A DNA stretch of 64,000 bases from positions 29,192,001 through 29,256,000 of the forward strand of contig NW_026947507.1 of NCBI RefSeq assembly GCF_034190915.1, given 5' to 3'. The notes beneath the pieces are model-generated. The model was not told the origin of the DNA. It searched no databases and saw only the letters and a program-made list of their open reading frames with translations. This DNA is from Cavia porcellus. Taxonomy: Eukaryota; Chordata; Mammalia; Rodentia; Caviidae. Positions 52,671 through 64,000 of the stretch are shown here, piece after piece (position 1 is the first letter of the stretch; the number at the start of each line of letters is the position of its first letter). The position numbers and the translations under genes are program-made.

Positions 52671-53080
52671 TTGTGTAATTTTTACTGAAGGTCACGTTAA
52701 CCATGGTTGCTACACAATAATTTGTATTGAGTTAATGTCCAAATAAGTAGATAAACTCTAGTTTTAGGAAAGAAATAAAACATGTGTAATCAATGTAAGA
52801 ATATTTAACATAAATTATTAATAAATCCATGACTTTTAAAGTTTTCAGCATTTAAAAAATTATGTTTTAAAATGATTTTTAAAATAAAATCTATAAAAGA
52901 AACCCAGAGCCATTAGCCAAGCAAGAATGGTAAGATAAATTGCTAGAAGATTTAACATGCATTCTTGTAGTAACTGCACAGCCATGCCTCTAGTCACTTA
53001 TACGAAAGATTATTATCTTCAAAAGCTCTTTTATTTTTATAAATCAATTTTTATATCATTATTAAATTTCTATGCTAGGT

Positions 53081-53459
53081 GATTATGTAGTTTGCACTTT
53101 AGTTGTTCTCCAAGGCCTACGTGGTAAAGAATTGGTCCCCAATGTAGAGCTATCAGGAAGTGGCAGAAACCTTCTGAGATGGGGCTTAGAGGGGTTGTTA
53201 GTCACAGGTTACACACTCTGGAAGGCGATCTGGGACTACAGTCCCTTCCTCGTGCTCTCTGTGATTTTCCAGCCATTAGCTGAGCAGCTTTGCTATGCTG
53301 TACCTTGGTCATGATGTGCTGTTTTGCTGATGGCCCAAGCGGAAATGCATCAATCAGAGGTGGATCAGAATGTTCAAATGTGTGGGGCTAAATAAAATCT
53401 ATCTTTTTTATAAATCATTTATCTCACGTATTTATTATAGTAATCCGGAGCCTAAGTAA
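53081..53459 (+). mobile_element. MaLR-like solo LTR
   Basis: It contains ttggtccccaatgtagagct, aggaagtggcagaaaccttc and a 3' end atctcacgtatttattatag + taa, the pattern of a MaLR-type LTR. An 80-codon open frame inside it is not a gene. Confidence 0.6.
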
Positions 53460-54573
53460 CCCAGTAACTAAGGAAGACTGAGAAAACTAGAAATGTGGAA
53501 AATATTCGTATTAATACTTGGTCTAAATTAAAAACTAGTTTTATGCACAAAGGTCATTTTAGAAAAACTGAATGAAGACAAAATGCAAATAAAGACCACG
53601 AGGAAGAGTTAAATTAAGTATCTTAGAAATAAGAGAAATAAAAGTCTTAAAATTGCAGCAGAGAAAAATACATCTAGGAAATAAAATTCACAAGTGAAAA
53701 GAGTCTCAAAAAAAGAGAGAGAGAGAACAAATAAATCACAGAGAAAGAGCAGAGATGCTATAATTCAGGTGCCCTAGAAAGGATCATCTTCGTTAGCAAA
53801 CTGCTAATTACTGGGATAAAGGACAATGGAGAGTTGTCATGGTGACCCATCTTTCACCCCATATGGATGTTTCCTGTCCTAACAAGATTTAGAATCCAAG
53901 GTGTTATAATGACAGGCAAGTTAGATTAACTGGTGTTCTTTAAAATGTCTAAATACTGTGAAGGTTTTGAGGCCTTCACAAGGATGCAAGACTGGCTCTG
54001 GGGGAGAAAAAGTGAAAAAATTATTCACTCCAAGGTGGAGCAGCTCTGCCTTCCCTTCCTAGTCCCTTTCTGGGCCCCTGATGGGTTGGTGCTGGAGTGA
54101 CCTATCTCAGCAGTGGTAGGCCATGAAGGATCATTCTCATCTTCTTTGCTTGTAAGTGATTCATAAGATTTTGTTTGGCCTGTTTCTGAAATTAAAAGCA
54201 AGAAATGAGAACAATTCTAGACTCTGAAAAATGTACCTTCTAATCATCACTTTAAATATCTAACTTTACACTTGTGTTGAGTTCTTATGATGATTAGGTA
54301 CTGGCTATGCAATAAATAAAATTTCATATGTCAACTTAACTTATATTTGAGCATCCATAGATAAATATAAAAATGAATTACAAGGTATTTATCAGCTATA
54401 AAGTTATACAAGATAACAATTAATATTACTTCACAAAATTAAACATAACACACATTTTTCATGTGTTTACCTTGTAATCATTTTAAAACCATAAAACCAT
54501 TCTTTATATTATTTAATATGAAATGAAAATATTCACAGTATATTAGAAACTTGCCCTTTAAAACTTGGGGCAT

Positions 54574-54670
54574 GGGCTGGGGATTTAGCTCAGTGGTTCA
54601 AGTGCTTTCCTGGTAAGTGTGAAGTCGTGAGTTTGATCTCCAGTACCAAAATAAAATAAGTAAATAAATT
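54574..54670 (+). mobile_element. ID SINE
   Basis: Forward copy beginning gggctggggatttagctcag, with box B gagtttgatctccagtacca and an A-rich tail with TAAA repeats. Confidence 0.88.
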
Positions 54671-55432
54671 CAGGGCTCGAAGTATCAAAGACCATAAAAA
54701 CCATAACCTTGTCTCTAGCTGGACACATTACTATCCCAGTATGCCTTTCAAAATGAGACTACGAAATAGCTCTATAACTGCAGAGCAGATAGTTTGATTA
54801 TAAACATGAGAAAAATGACATAAAATGTAGTTAAATACGTTTTATCGGCCCTATTCACCAGTAATTTCTAAGAGTAAGAGCAAGTTCAAGTCCAAAGGAG
54901 CACACAGTGTAGCATGTCTTTTCCCTTTCCCTTGATCCAGAGAATCCATAAGCTGTAACATAGCCATGCGCCTTTTATAGTACTTTAAAAATACAGGGTA
55001 TCGTCTACACAGATGATAGTGCTTTCATGAACATACTGTACTAAGCAAAACAGTGTATTAATTATGTCCATTTATGTTCATTTACAAAATGTCTCAAGTG
55101 GAAACTGTCTTCCTGTTAATAACTGAAATATGAAGAGCCATAGATTAAAATTAAATTCTGATGTTGTAATTTGATTACTTTTTCATTTTTACTAACTTTC
55201 CTAAAACTCAGTATTCAAACATCTTGCAGTGTGCTTTTGTATACATACATAATACACATATACACACACTGTGATCAAAAAATACAGTGAATATCTACTT
55301 AACAAATCTTTACTACAGTAAAAGACACAATGTTGTTAATGCCCCTTGAACTATTCCCCACTCTTCAGAAAGACTCATTCTATTGTTACTATGAATTTCC
55401 AAAACAGCTGTTGAGGTCCTCTCTTTTGTGTG

Positions 55433-55509
55433 TTGGTACCGGAGGTCCAGCTCACAACCTCATGCTTGCCAGGCAGGTACTGTGCCGCTGAGCTATATCT
55501 CCATGCCCT
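55433..55509 (-). mobile_element. ID SINE, diverged
   Basis: Reverse copy recognisable from ggtaccggaggtccagctca and ccgctgagctatatctccat. It lacks an obvious tail. Confidence 0.75.
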
Positions 55510-57245
55510 CAGGGGCCTCTTCTATGAGTGTCTTGAGTTGTACTGTCATGGCTGTCTCGGTGTCCTAAATGCATTGAAAATGTCTACCTGTCATGGTCAT
55601 TTTGACACTGGGGAAGAGTCAGAGCTCACACAGCGCAAAGGCCGGTGACTGGAGTGGTTGAGGACACCCTGCGATGTTCTTAGGAGACAGCCTTTCCAGT
55701 GAGGGCCACTCGGCAGCAGCATTCACCATGGTCAGAATCCCATCTTAGGACGCCCTCACGGAGAGGACTTTCAGACCTGCTTTGAAGCTGATAGGAATGG
55801 CAGCAGGAGAGTGTTTGACATGAGGGCAAATACTATAGAGGACCTAATGCAATGTGTCCTTTAGTGTAATAATTTCTACAAATGTAAATATCCACTGTAT
55901 ATATGATCACACCAGGTACCACTAAAGAAATAAAACAGTTTTAAATTCAAGTTATTTAGTTACTATTAATCACATAACCTTCCCTTTTTAAAAAGTTAAA
56001 ATCTTATGTATTCTGTTACTGAAAATTAGTGAAGGTTCATCCCCATCTCGTGCCATAGTGGTGCCATCCTCTTATAAATTCATTTTTCCTATAAAAATTT
56101 GCAGTAAAATATAAAATAATACCACCTATGTATATAAATTTTACATGCATATATGAAACATTTTAATTTAAAGGCATTTTTTCAAGTATAAATACAATGC
56201 ATGCAAGATCCTGAAGTAAATTTATAAACATTAAATAGAAGTATCTTCATATATATGAAAATTATATTAGTTAGACAAGTAGGTTTATGCATAAAAGAAA
56301 ACGATCTAAAGCTTATGCTAAATACTGAAACATTAAAGTTGTAAAAAATGTTTAACTACAACTTTAAATTTCAAACTATCTGAAAACTGCCCTCCTGAAA
56401 ACTTAATGGACCTCAATTACAGAGTAACTATTACAATAAAACAAAGTGATTCATGGTTTTCCTTAGCAGGTTTGATTTTAATGTAGAGGAAATTTTAGCA
56501 AAATCTATTGAGTAGAATAAGTGAATTAATGCCCCATACCCACAGTGAATTATGAACTTTCTAGCTATTTCCTGTGATTATTCAATCAATTGACTTTTTT
56601 ATGGTTCACAGTTTACCTATTCAACAAAACGGATCTAAACCATATGGCAATAAATCCATTTTACATTTCTGGGAGGGAAGTAACTCATCCTTTCCTGTCT
56701 GTATCTAAAAGGGAAAACTTTTCTAGAATGACACCATAGTACAATAAACTTAATAGACCAACTTCCTGGAAAACCATTAGATAAATTAGAAATAATTATT
56801 AAATAAACATTCAATGATTAATATACACACCATCTCTGAATTTCTGCAAAAAAATTATTCATATGGCAGCCAATTAAAACTTTTTAGTTGTATTTCCACC
56901 TGCAAGTATAGTATCTGGAGCAATAATTTCAAAAGCCCATTCCACAACTTGATATCAGAAAAAAAGGAAGATTGCGTGGGCAAACAATTTGAAGAAAGCT
57001 GTGTTAAATAAAATTAGGCATTTTTCTTTGGTGAGTAGATAAGAGGTAAATACAGGTCACAATATTTGCAGTTTGGAACAGAATCTTTTTACTTTTGTGA
57101 TCATCATAGTAGCACTTCATTAGATTACTCTGATGAAGACCAACTTTATTCAAATAGCAAAATATCCTGTAGCTCATTAACAAATGGTTAGCACATTTTT
57201 ACAACAAATTCATAAACTCATACTTATTTTTAAAAAGTTTTAGAC

Positions 57246-57425
57246 AGTGCTGGATGTTAAGCCCAGGGCCTTTGTATTGAGCTATGTTTCTACTTCATTT
57301 ATTATTTTTAGTTGGAGACAGGATCTTGCTAAATTGCCCAGGCCAGGCAAGGATCAAACTTGCATCCTCCTGACTCAACCTCCCAGTCTTCTCGGATTAC
57401 AGCCCTGCAATTACCACCAGGCCTA
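57246..57425 (-). mobile_element. B1-ID composite SINE
   Basis: In reverse, the ID-like portion comes first (gcccagggcctttgtattga) and the B1-like portion follows (ggagacaggatcttgctaaa, then cctcccagtcttctcggatt). It lies about 240 bp before the 7SK copy. Confidence 0.8.
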
Positions 57426-57653
57426 GTTTCATAAAATTTTAGTTTATATACCATTAAAGATGGTTCCTGCAAGGAAAGATCATTCAGAATCTGATTCTGA
57501 CAAATACATTCTTTTTGTGATCACAAAGAAAGAACATTTGACTGTAACATACTGTGGCCATTTACTAATGATCAAACCACCATTCTATTTGACTTTTTTT
57601 ACTAATTAAATGAAGATAAATTAATGACTAAAATGAAAATAAATTTTGTGCTT

Positions 57654-57669
57654 AAACCTTGATATCTAG
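57654..57669 (+). repeat. Left target-site duplication of the 7SK copy
   Basis: The sequence aaaccttgatatctag differs at two positions from the right copy. It overlaps the first G of 7SK by one base. Confidence 0.85.
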
Positions 57670-57900
57670 GATGTGAGGGCGATCTGGCTGCGAAATCTGA
57701 CACCCCATTGATCACCAGGGTTGATTCGGCTGATCTGGCTGGCTAGGTGGGTGTCCCCTCCTCCCTCAATGATCCATGTGCATCCCTCCCGAAGCTGCAT
57801 GCTCAGTCGAAGAGGATGACTACCCCCGATTGAGGAGGACTGTTCCTCAGTCAAGGGTGTACGAGTGTAGCTGCGCTCCCCTGCTAGAACCTCCAAACAA
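57669..57900 (+). pseudogene. 3'-truncated 7SK RNA retropseudogene
   Basis: The 232 bases start at the 7SK 5' end (ggatgtgagggcgatctggc) and follow 7SK RNA through ctgctagaacctccaaacaa, about 70% of the 331-nt RNA, then stop abruptly. I estimate about 90% identity, with many changes of the CpG-decay type. There is no poly(A) tail. A near-perfect 16-bp duplication flanks it: 57654-57669 and 57899-57914, with two mismatches. This matches the tailless retropseudogene class, made from 3'-truncated small RNAs by L1 machinery. It cannot make functional 7SK because the 3' stem and terminator are missing. It sits antisense to TLL1, about 205 bp from the last protease exon. A 136-codon minus-strand open frame over it is a coincidence. 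Confidence 0.93.
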
Positions 57901-57914
57901 ACTTTAATATCTAG
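57899..57914 (+). repeat. Right target-site duplication of the 7SK copy
   Basis: The sequence aaactttaatatctag follows directly on the point where 7SK similarity ends. Confidence 0.85.
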
Positions 57915-58079
57915 CAACTTGCTTTTACTTAAAACGATAGAATTTTCCAGGTTTTTTCTACCACATGTTACACTTACTGACTTTGATGTGTACACATCAC
58001 TTGCCAGCATAGAGAAAGACAAGTAAACACGTGAGTCATCTGTGGCTTGTGCATCTTTAAGAGCACAGCCAGACAACTA

Positions 58080-58319
<240 letters not shown>

Positions 58320-58764
58320 CTAGTATTTTAAGTCAACAAAAGGAGAAATATGCCAGTGCAGGCTTAAAACAGTGTTAGAGGTTTCAAAACACTCTCATCC
58401 AAGTAAACATAAAACTGTGCATTAAAAGGGTGTGTCTCACATAAAGACTGTGATATTTGCTTTTTCCTTAGAATTATATATGATGTACTCACGAAAATAG
58501 GAGATATTGTAGTCCCTCGCAAAGCCCAGCTTTTGTATTACCCATCCACAAAGGTCTAAGAGCCCCTTAGGTGACCAGTTTTTAAAACATTTCTTCCTCA
58601 TGAGTGAAAAAATGTAAGCAGCAAACCAGAAGCTAATTTTGAGGAGTTAAAACAGTGATTTCAAGTAATACTCTTAGAAACCCAGGTGTCATTCTAGTAT
58701 ATATTAAAGCAACAAGGAAAAAAAGACAGTCAACTTTAGACAGGACAAAAAATACACACATTTA

Positions 58765-58859
58765 GGGGCTGGGGACTTAGCTCAGCGGCATAAGCACCTG
58801 CCTTGCAAGCAGGCAGTCGTGAGCTTGATCCCCAGTACCGATAAACAGACAAAAAAAAA
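58765..58859 (+). mobile_element. ID SINE inserted at a palindrome
   Basis: Forward, near-consensus ID element. An 18-bp duplication aaaaaatacacacattta occurs at 58747-58764 and 58854-58871, merging with the A-tail. The right copy is one arm of a perfect 42-nt palindrome. Confidence 0.93.
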
Positions 58860-58892
58860 TACACACATTTATAAATGTGTGTATTTTTTTTT
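58851..58892. repeat. 42-bp perfect palindrome
   Basis: The arms are 58851-58871 and 58872-58892, with no spacer. The core reads acacacattta/taaatgtgtgt and the ends are nine As and nine Ts. Confidence 0.97.
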
Positions 58893-60224
58893 CAAATTTT
58901 GTATGGTTAAATCAATAAGCAAAAAAGCCTAATGAAAGTTTTAATAAGACTAAGCTATAGACACCGAGTTAGAGTCAAGGTTATGGTAGAAGACTTTGTA
59001 TTTTTCCTAATATGCATAATTTAAAATTCTGACTACAATGTACTAAATATACAAACAAATTTTGCCAAGTTTATCACACATTTACAACACTAAAAGGAGC
59101 ACTAAGCTTAACAGTTAAATGGACTGGGACTATTCCAAGGCATTTAAAAGTACGAAGGTTGTGGATGTGGATTTTCAATACAACAAAAAATAAAAGGAGG
59201 AATTTGTACAAAAAATAGTTTAAATGAAAAAATTTCATTTACAATCTTTTAAATTCAGATGATCAACAAGACTTTTTATTCCAAACTTATAAATGAATGT
59301 TTGACTTTTAAAGTACAGATTAGCTCTACTTATTCTTTCAATTATCAAATAATTATTCAACACTGTTTTGGGCATGAATTTATACTGATAATTTTTTTTA
59401 AAAACACAGTAATTCTTCCTTGTGTAATTTTAGCAGGATAATGAAAGAAAAAGGATACCCAAAGGATAGTCAAAGGTACCATGGAAAAAGATTAAAAGAT
59501 GTATATTTACTATAGACTGTTATATGGCTTTCAAATAGAGTAAAGAAAGAAAATAGAATTTTTAGAATTCCACAGTTTAGTCAAACATGAAGGAAGCAAA
59601 GCTCAAAGATATATGTGTAACTATGAGTAGAAAGTTTCAGAAAAAAATATCAAATGTAATGGGTCACAAATGAGATGCCCCTGAAAGAGTCTGAACACCA
59701 GCCAGAGAATCTGACTCTTATCCATGGATAATAATCTATAGGGAAATGGGAAACAAAAGGGCAACATGATATATAAGTAACACGATGCACAAATAATTTA
59801 TAACTAAATTCTTCAGCTGTTACATAAGAAAGAGAGTGATTACTTTTAGGTATAGCTCATACTGGGGAGGCTATAACTCTTTCCAATCAGATCTAAGAAT
59901 ACACAACACACTCTATACATCTGCCCGACATGAGTAAAGAAGTAGAGACAATGATTTATGGGAATTAATCATTAAAAGTGATCACTGGCACCTATTTTTA
60001 AGATGACACTTCAAGTTCCACAATGTAACTGAAAAGGTAAATTAAATTATAAGTTAGCATTGAAAACAACCATTCTCAATGACGCTTCATGAATCAACAG
60101 ATACAGTAAGTAGGTAGATCTAAATTAATGAAGTGTTATAATTTCTGTAGTTATTCACTAATAACAGAAATATTTTCTATTTCTAAAAATAAATTTATAA
60201 TCTTCAAATTTTCTTTTATTTTCA

Positions 60225-60624
60225 GCTTTCATGAAAGATTCAAAGAGAATCTTGACAAAAGCCAAAAACCTATGCTAGAAGAAAGGTAGCTTCTTTTTAA
60301 ATGATGCTGAGAAAACTCACTATAAACACTTGAAGACTGGATCTAGAATCTTGTCTTTCACCATGTAATTACATAAAATCCAAGTGGACCAAAGATCTAA
60401 ATATTAAAGCAAATAATCTGCTGGAAGATAAAAACAGTTAAAACCCTTGAACATAGGAATCATCAAGGACTTTTTAAACAGAATACCAATTACATAAGAA
60501 GTAACATCAAGAAAAAAATCCATATCATTAAAAATTTCTGCACAACAAAAGAAACAACCAACAGAGTGAAAGGACAACCTACAGAATAGAAAAAAATAAC
60601 TTTTGAAGCTACTACTTAGAGAAC
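60225..60624 (+). mobile_element. L1 ORF2 fragment, left of the LTR insertion
   Basis: It shows the late ORF2 segment, with tccaagtggaccaaagatct and ttctgcacaacaaaagaaac. It is interrupted at 60625 by an LTR and continues at 60990. Confidence 0.8.
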
Positions 60625-60989
60625 TGTCTTAGTTTCATTGCTGAGACAAAATACGTCAAAGTCAAAGGTTTATTTAGCTCACAGTTTGTAGAGGTGTCAG
60701 TCCATAATTGGTTGGCTCCAAGGCAGGAGAGCATCACAGAGGAGAAACAGTTCATGGTAGGGAGTAGATAGCAAAGCAATAGGGGCAACCACTATTCTTT
60801 CTATCCTTCATATTTTATCTCAGCTACTGAGGGCAGACAGCACTCACACCCTTAGTCCTACTGCCCTTGATGCTAGCATTGCACCAAGAATTAATTCCAG
60901 CATCATACACTTTCCATAGAGCCACCTCTGAAAATTCCCATCTATGACCAAATGAGGCTTAGAATAGACATCAAAACATAGCCACAACA
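60625..60989 (-). mobile_element. MaLR-like solo LTR nested in L1
   Basis: In reverse it runs from tgttgtggct to ...gaaactaagaca, with a TG...CA-type boundary and a polyadenylation-like aaataaacc near its 3' end. A tentative 5-bp duplication with one mismatch, agaac/atgac, flanks it. Another LTR with a similar 3' end lies at 53081-53459. Confidence 0.65.
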
Positions 60990-61850
60990 ATGACTAATGT
61001 CTAGAAATACACAAATAACTCCAAAAACTAGTCCTCCCCAAATAAAAGACCCCATGGAAAAATGAATTGAACAAAGTCTTTTCAGAAGAGGAAATACAAG
61101 TGGCCAATAAAGAAATGTTCAACACCTCCAGCTATTAGAGAAATTCAAATTAAAACAACATAGAGATATCACTTATTCCAAGAAAAATAGCCATTATCAA
61201 GACATTGAATAAAAAAACAAATGCTTGTGAGCTGTGAGGGGGAGATGAAACTCTCCTACATTACTGTAAACCACAAAGGAAAACATTATGGAGCTTCTTC
61301 GGGGAACTAAAAACAGAAATTTCACTTAACCCAGCTATTCCACTTCTATGTATTCACCAAGAGTTAAAAACATTGCACTACAGTGACACACTCATGTTTA
61401 TAAAGTACAGCTCATCAGAGCTAAAACTTGCAAGTGGTCTGTGTGTCCATCCACAGATGAACAGATAAAGAAAATGTAATTGTACACTATGGTATACTAT
61501 TCTGGCATAAAGAAGGCTAAATCTGAATCACTTATAAGAAAATAGATGTATTTTGGGACAATAATGTTAACTGAAACATGATGCAGATGGTTAAATATCA
61601 CAGAATTTCTCTTATATTCAAAACTCAAAATACACATAAAGTGCAAAATAAAAAATGGATAACAGGAAGTAGTGAGATCTTTTTCAAAAGGGAAGCAGAT
61701 CAAAAGATAAATGCAGGTGACTGAATTGGGAGGAGAAGGTAAAATAAACAGAATGAAGGTGTGTTATATACATGTACTAACTCCCTAAAATCATTATGTA
61801 TTACAAACATGTACTAATAAACTTTTCATTGGAATTAATGCACTGCTGGA
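60990..61850 (+). mobile_element. L1 ORF2 end and 3' UTR, right of the LTR insertion
   Basis: This resumes the L1 with gaagaggaaatacaagtggc, then tcacttaacccagctattcc, and the ORF2-end motif (tgtgtccatccacagatgaa). It closes with a rodent-type 3' UTR. Confidence 0.82.
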
Positions 61851-62104
61851 ATTAAACAGTAAAATTTTAATTAAATAAATTTGTTTTTTTTAATAAATAG
61901 GTCTAGGGCATTTTGGAGTACATATACTTATTTTCAGACCACAGAATTATTTAAGTAGGCTCACTTCATCTACTGAGGTAACTTCTTTTCTATTTCTAAG
62001 AGAATCCTTTATTTCTTTGTTCTTTTTATCAGAAAGTAATGATCTTCTTTCTCCAGGTTTTGGCCATTAAGCAAAGTAAGCTCTTAGTAAACCTTCTTAC
62101 TAAG

Positions 62105-62690
62105 TGTTATGGTTTAAAAACTGGTGGTCAAGTTAAAACCAGCTGAATTAAATCAGCATGGTGCTGAGTGTAGATGTTCCACCAGAGGAAAGTTGCCAGC
62201 ATAAATAGAGACGTGGATAAGAAGAGCGAGGTGTTGTGGGTTTCTCTAAGTGTTCCTGTTCGAGCCATTGGCTCTCCTAGAGGAGCTCATCATGACTAGC
62301 TTTCCCAGTGTGAGTACTACTATTGTCAGCAGAGGAGCTTGTGACCTTGTTGGTGAAACTGGCCATGGTTCACTTTGGGGGAGCTCTGGTCCTTACGTTG
62401 ACTGGCGTGAGTCCTTCTTGTGGGTTCTAGATCTCCAGCTGGACTCATAGAACCCATTGTCATGGGCTGTGGATCTTCAGCTGGACTCATGTAGGACATT
62501 GCTGTGGATCTAGGCCCTTGGCTGAATATTCTGGGTCTTTTAGTGTTGTGGACAGATTTCCTGCACTTTCTGTGTTTAACGCTGGATGACCATCATAAAT
62601 TCAGTGTCCTGATTCTAATTGTCCTTCATACAACCCCTAATTACAACACTAAGGTACTATCAATGGGGCTGAAACAGAGTGTAGCTAATC
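62105..62690 (+). mobile_element. Putative LTR, unclassified
   Basis: It starts tgttatggtttaaaaactgg, is GC-richer than the flanks, and contains two similar internal segments (agctggactcatagaaccca and agctggactcatgtaggaca). No duplication was found, so the class and ends are uncertain. Confidence 0.4.
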
Positions 62691-62949
62691 TCTATTTTTA
62701 ATTTGCTTTAGTCACAATAAAAAGATAACTTAGCCAAAAGAACTGTGTAAAAATTTATAGCTCTTTTCCTAACTAAATTGGGCAAGCTCTAGGTTCCAAG
62801 TATCCATGCACACTAAAGCTTCATAGATAAAAGCCATAGTCTTTCAATAAGTGAGTTCCTAAATCTATTGATGATCTACATTCATGAAAACAACTGAAAC
62901 TTTTATGAACTGTTCAGAACCTACAAAAGTTTCCAAATAAAATGAACTA

Positions 62950-63399
62950 TAAAACTTAAAACCAAAATTTTATGATCACCTCTATTTGATGTAAAACACA
63001 TATTTGACAAAGTTGAACATTCTTTCCTGATAAACTCTCAACAAATTAGAATAAGGAGAAATTGTATCAACTTAATAGAGGCCATATGTAAAAGGCCCAC
63101 AGCTAATGTTACACTCAACGATAGAAAACAAAGCTTTTCCCTCTAAGTTCAGGAATAAGGTAAAGATACCCATTCTCAGCATTTCTACTCATCAGAGGAC
63201 TTAAAGTCCTAGCCAGAGAAATTTTTAAAAAATAAAGAAAAAGGAAAAAAGGAAGGTAGGTAGGGGCAGAGAACAAAGAAGATAATAACATGAATACAAA
63301 CTGACAAGAAAGAAGTCGAATTATCTCTAATCATAGATGCCATGATCTTATATGTAGAAATCGCTAAACACCTGTTTCTGTCTCTATCACTCTCTGTCT

Positions 63400-63435
<36 letters not shown>

Positions 63436-63657
63436 CTTAGAACTTGTTTGAACTAATGAACAAATCCAGTAACATGAGATACAAGACGATTTTCATTTCT
63501 ATTCACTAGCAAAAATCCAAAAAGGCAGTGAAGAAAAATTTACAATAGAATCAAAAAAGAATAAAAAGAATAAAAATGATTTAGTAATAGATCTGATGAA
63601 GAATGAGAAAGATAAACAATGAAACAAAATGGGCTGTTGAAAGAAATTAAAGATGAA
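62950..63657 (+). mobile_element. L1 ORF2 fragment
   Basis: Segments ctaatgttacactcaacgat, ccattctcagcatttctact and gtcctagccagagaaatttt match the reverse-transcriptase region of L1 ORF2. A CA microsatellite and a B1 interrupt it. Confidence 0.8.
63402..63433 (+). repeat. CA microsatellite within L1
   Basis: About 15 CA units preceded by a TCTC-rich stretch, inside the L1 ORF2 fragment. Confidence 0.97.
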
Positions 63658-63832
63658 CAGGTATGGTGGTGCACCCCTGGAATCCCAGCATATTGGTGCT
63701 GAGACAGGAGGATCACAGATCTGTGTTTATTTAGTCCGGGTTACAGAGGGAGTTTAAGACTTGCCCAAACTATGTATATGAGCCTGTCTCAAACAAATCA
63801 ACAGCCAAAAGGAAAAAAAAAATGAAAGAAAA
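63658..63832 (+). mobile_element. B1-type SINE nested in L1
   Basis: A 7SL-derived element starting caggtatggtggtgcacccc with gctgagacaggaggatcaca and gagcctgtctcaaacaaatc, then an A-run. L1-like sequence is present on both sides. Confidence 0.78.
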
Positions 63833-64000
63833 AGCAAGTAAATGAGAAGTCCCTGCCTTCATGGATCAAAACCTTAATGTTTTTAATATACCAATATTAT
63901 CAATAATATTCAATATTTAATTGCATATTAAATAGCTTTTTCCAGACATTAAAAAACAATCACACTTAGAATCATGTAATCTCAAATAATACCACGTCTG
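63833..64000 (+). mobile_element. L1 ORF2 fragment continuing past the window
   Basis: It resumes after the B1 with atgagaagtccctgccttca then tggatcaaaaccttaatgtt, the expected next part of L1 ORF2. Later bases are degraded. Confidence 0.6.

Noticed and set aside
53072..53314. 80-codon plus-strand open frame
   Set aside because: It lies inside a MaLR-like LTR and has no domain.
54586..54652. Functional tRNA gene suggested by box A and box B
   Set aside because: The boxes belong to an ID SINE, and the sequence does not fold as a full tRNA cloverleaf with an acceptor stem.
57666..58076. 136-codon minus-strand open frame next to the last protease exon
   Set aside because: Most of its GC-rich half is the reverse complement of the 7SK copy and the rest is intron, with no protein family resemblance.

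Overview
This window is a stretch of mammalian, almost certainly rodent, genomic DNA. It lies inside a single large gene on the minus strand: TLL1 (tolloid-like 1), a secreted BMP1/tolloid-family astacin metalloprotease. Eleven coding exons are visible (1,525 coding bases, about 508 codons). They run from the C-terminal end of the protease domain (58106-58230) through CUB1, CUB2, EGF1, CUB3 and EGF2 to the first half of CUB4 (5191-5318). Transcription runs from high to low coordinates. The signal peptide, propeptide, zinc-binding part of the protease, second half of CUB4, CUB5 and both gene ends lie outside the window. All exons join in frame without stop codons. Ten of the eleven donors are GT; the donor after the third CUB1 exon is GC, so that intron is of the GC-AG type.

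The remaining roughly 97.6% is AT-rich intron. It carries tRNA-derived ID SINEs, composite B1-ID-like SINEs, one B1, old L1 fragments, MaLR-type LTRs, a complete but decayed MaLR provirus (46823-49018), two MER1/Charlie-like hAT fragments, and several microsatellites. Two small-RNA-derived sequences lie antisense to TLL1: a near full-length U6 copy (31139-31245) and a 3'-truncated 7SK retropseudogene (57669-57900) bounded by target-site duplications. The ID consensus and the B1-ID composites point to a rodent outside the mouse/rat group. A guinea-pig-like hystricomorph is my best but uncertain guess.

Layout: 1-5190 intron with ID, MLT1 and hAT remnants; 5191-20737 CUB4a, EGF2, CUB3 and EGF1 exons; 20738-33319 CUB2 exons around a 10.4 kb intron with L1, LTR, U6 and a 73-bp duplication; 33320-37029 a compact group of CUB1/CUB2 exons; 37030-49576 a 12.5 kb intron with the MaLR provirus; 49577-58230 first CUB1 exon and last protease exon around an 8.4 kb intron with the 7SK copy; 58231-64000 intron with L1, LTR and ID insertions.

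I found no independent second gene, CRISPR array or novel system. The most informative signals are the GC-AG intron, the tailless 7SK retropseudogene, an inverted (twin-primed) L1, and a near-identical 38-bp direct repeat flanking the CUB4a exon.
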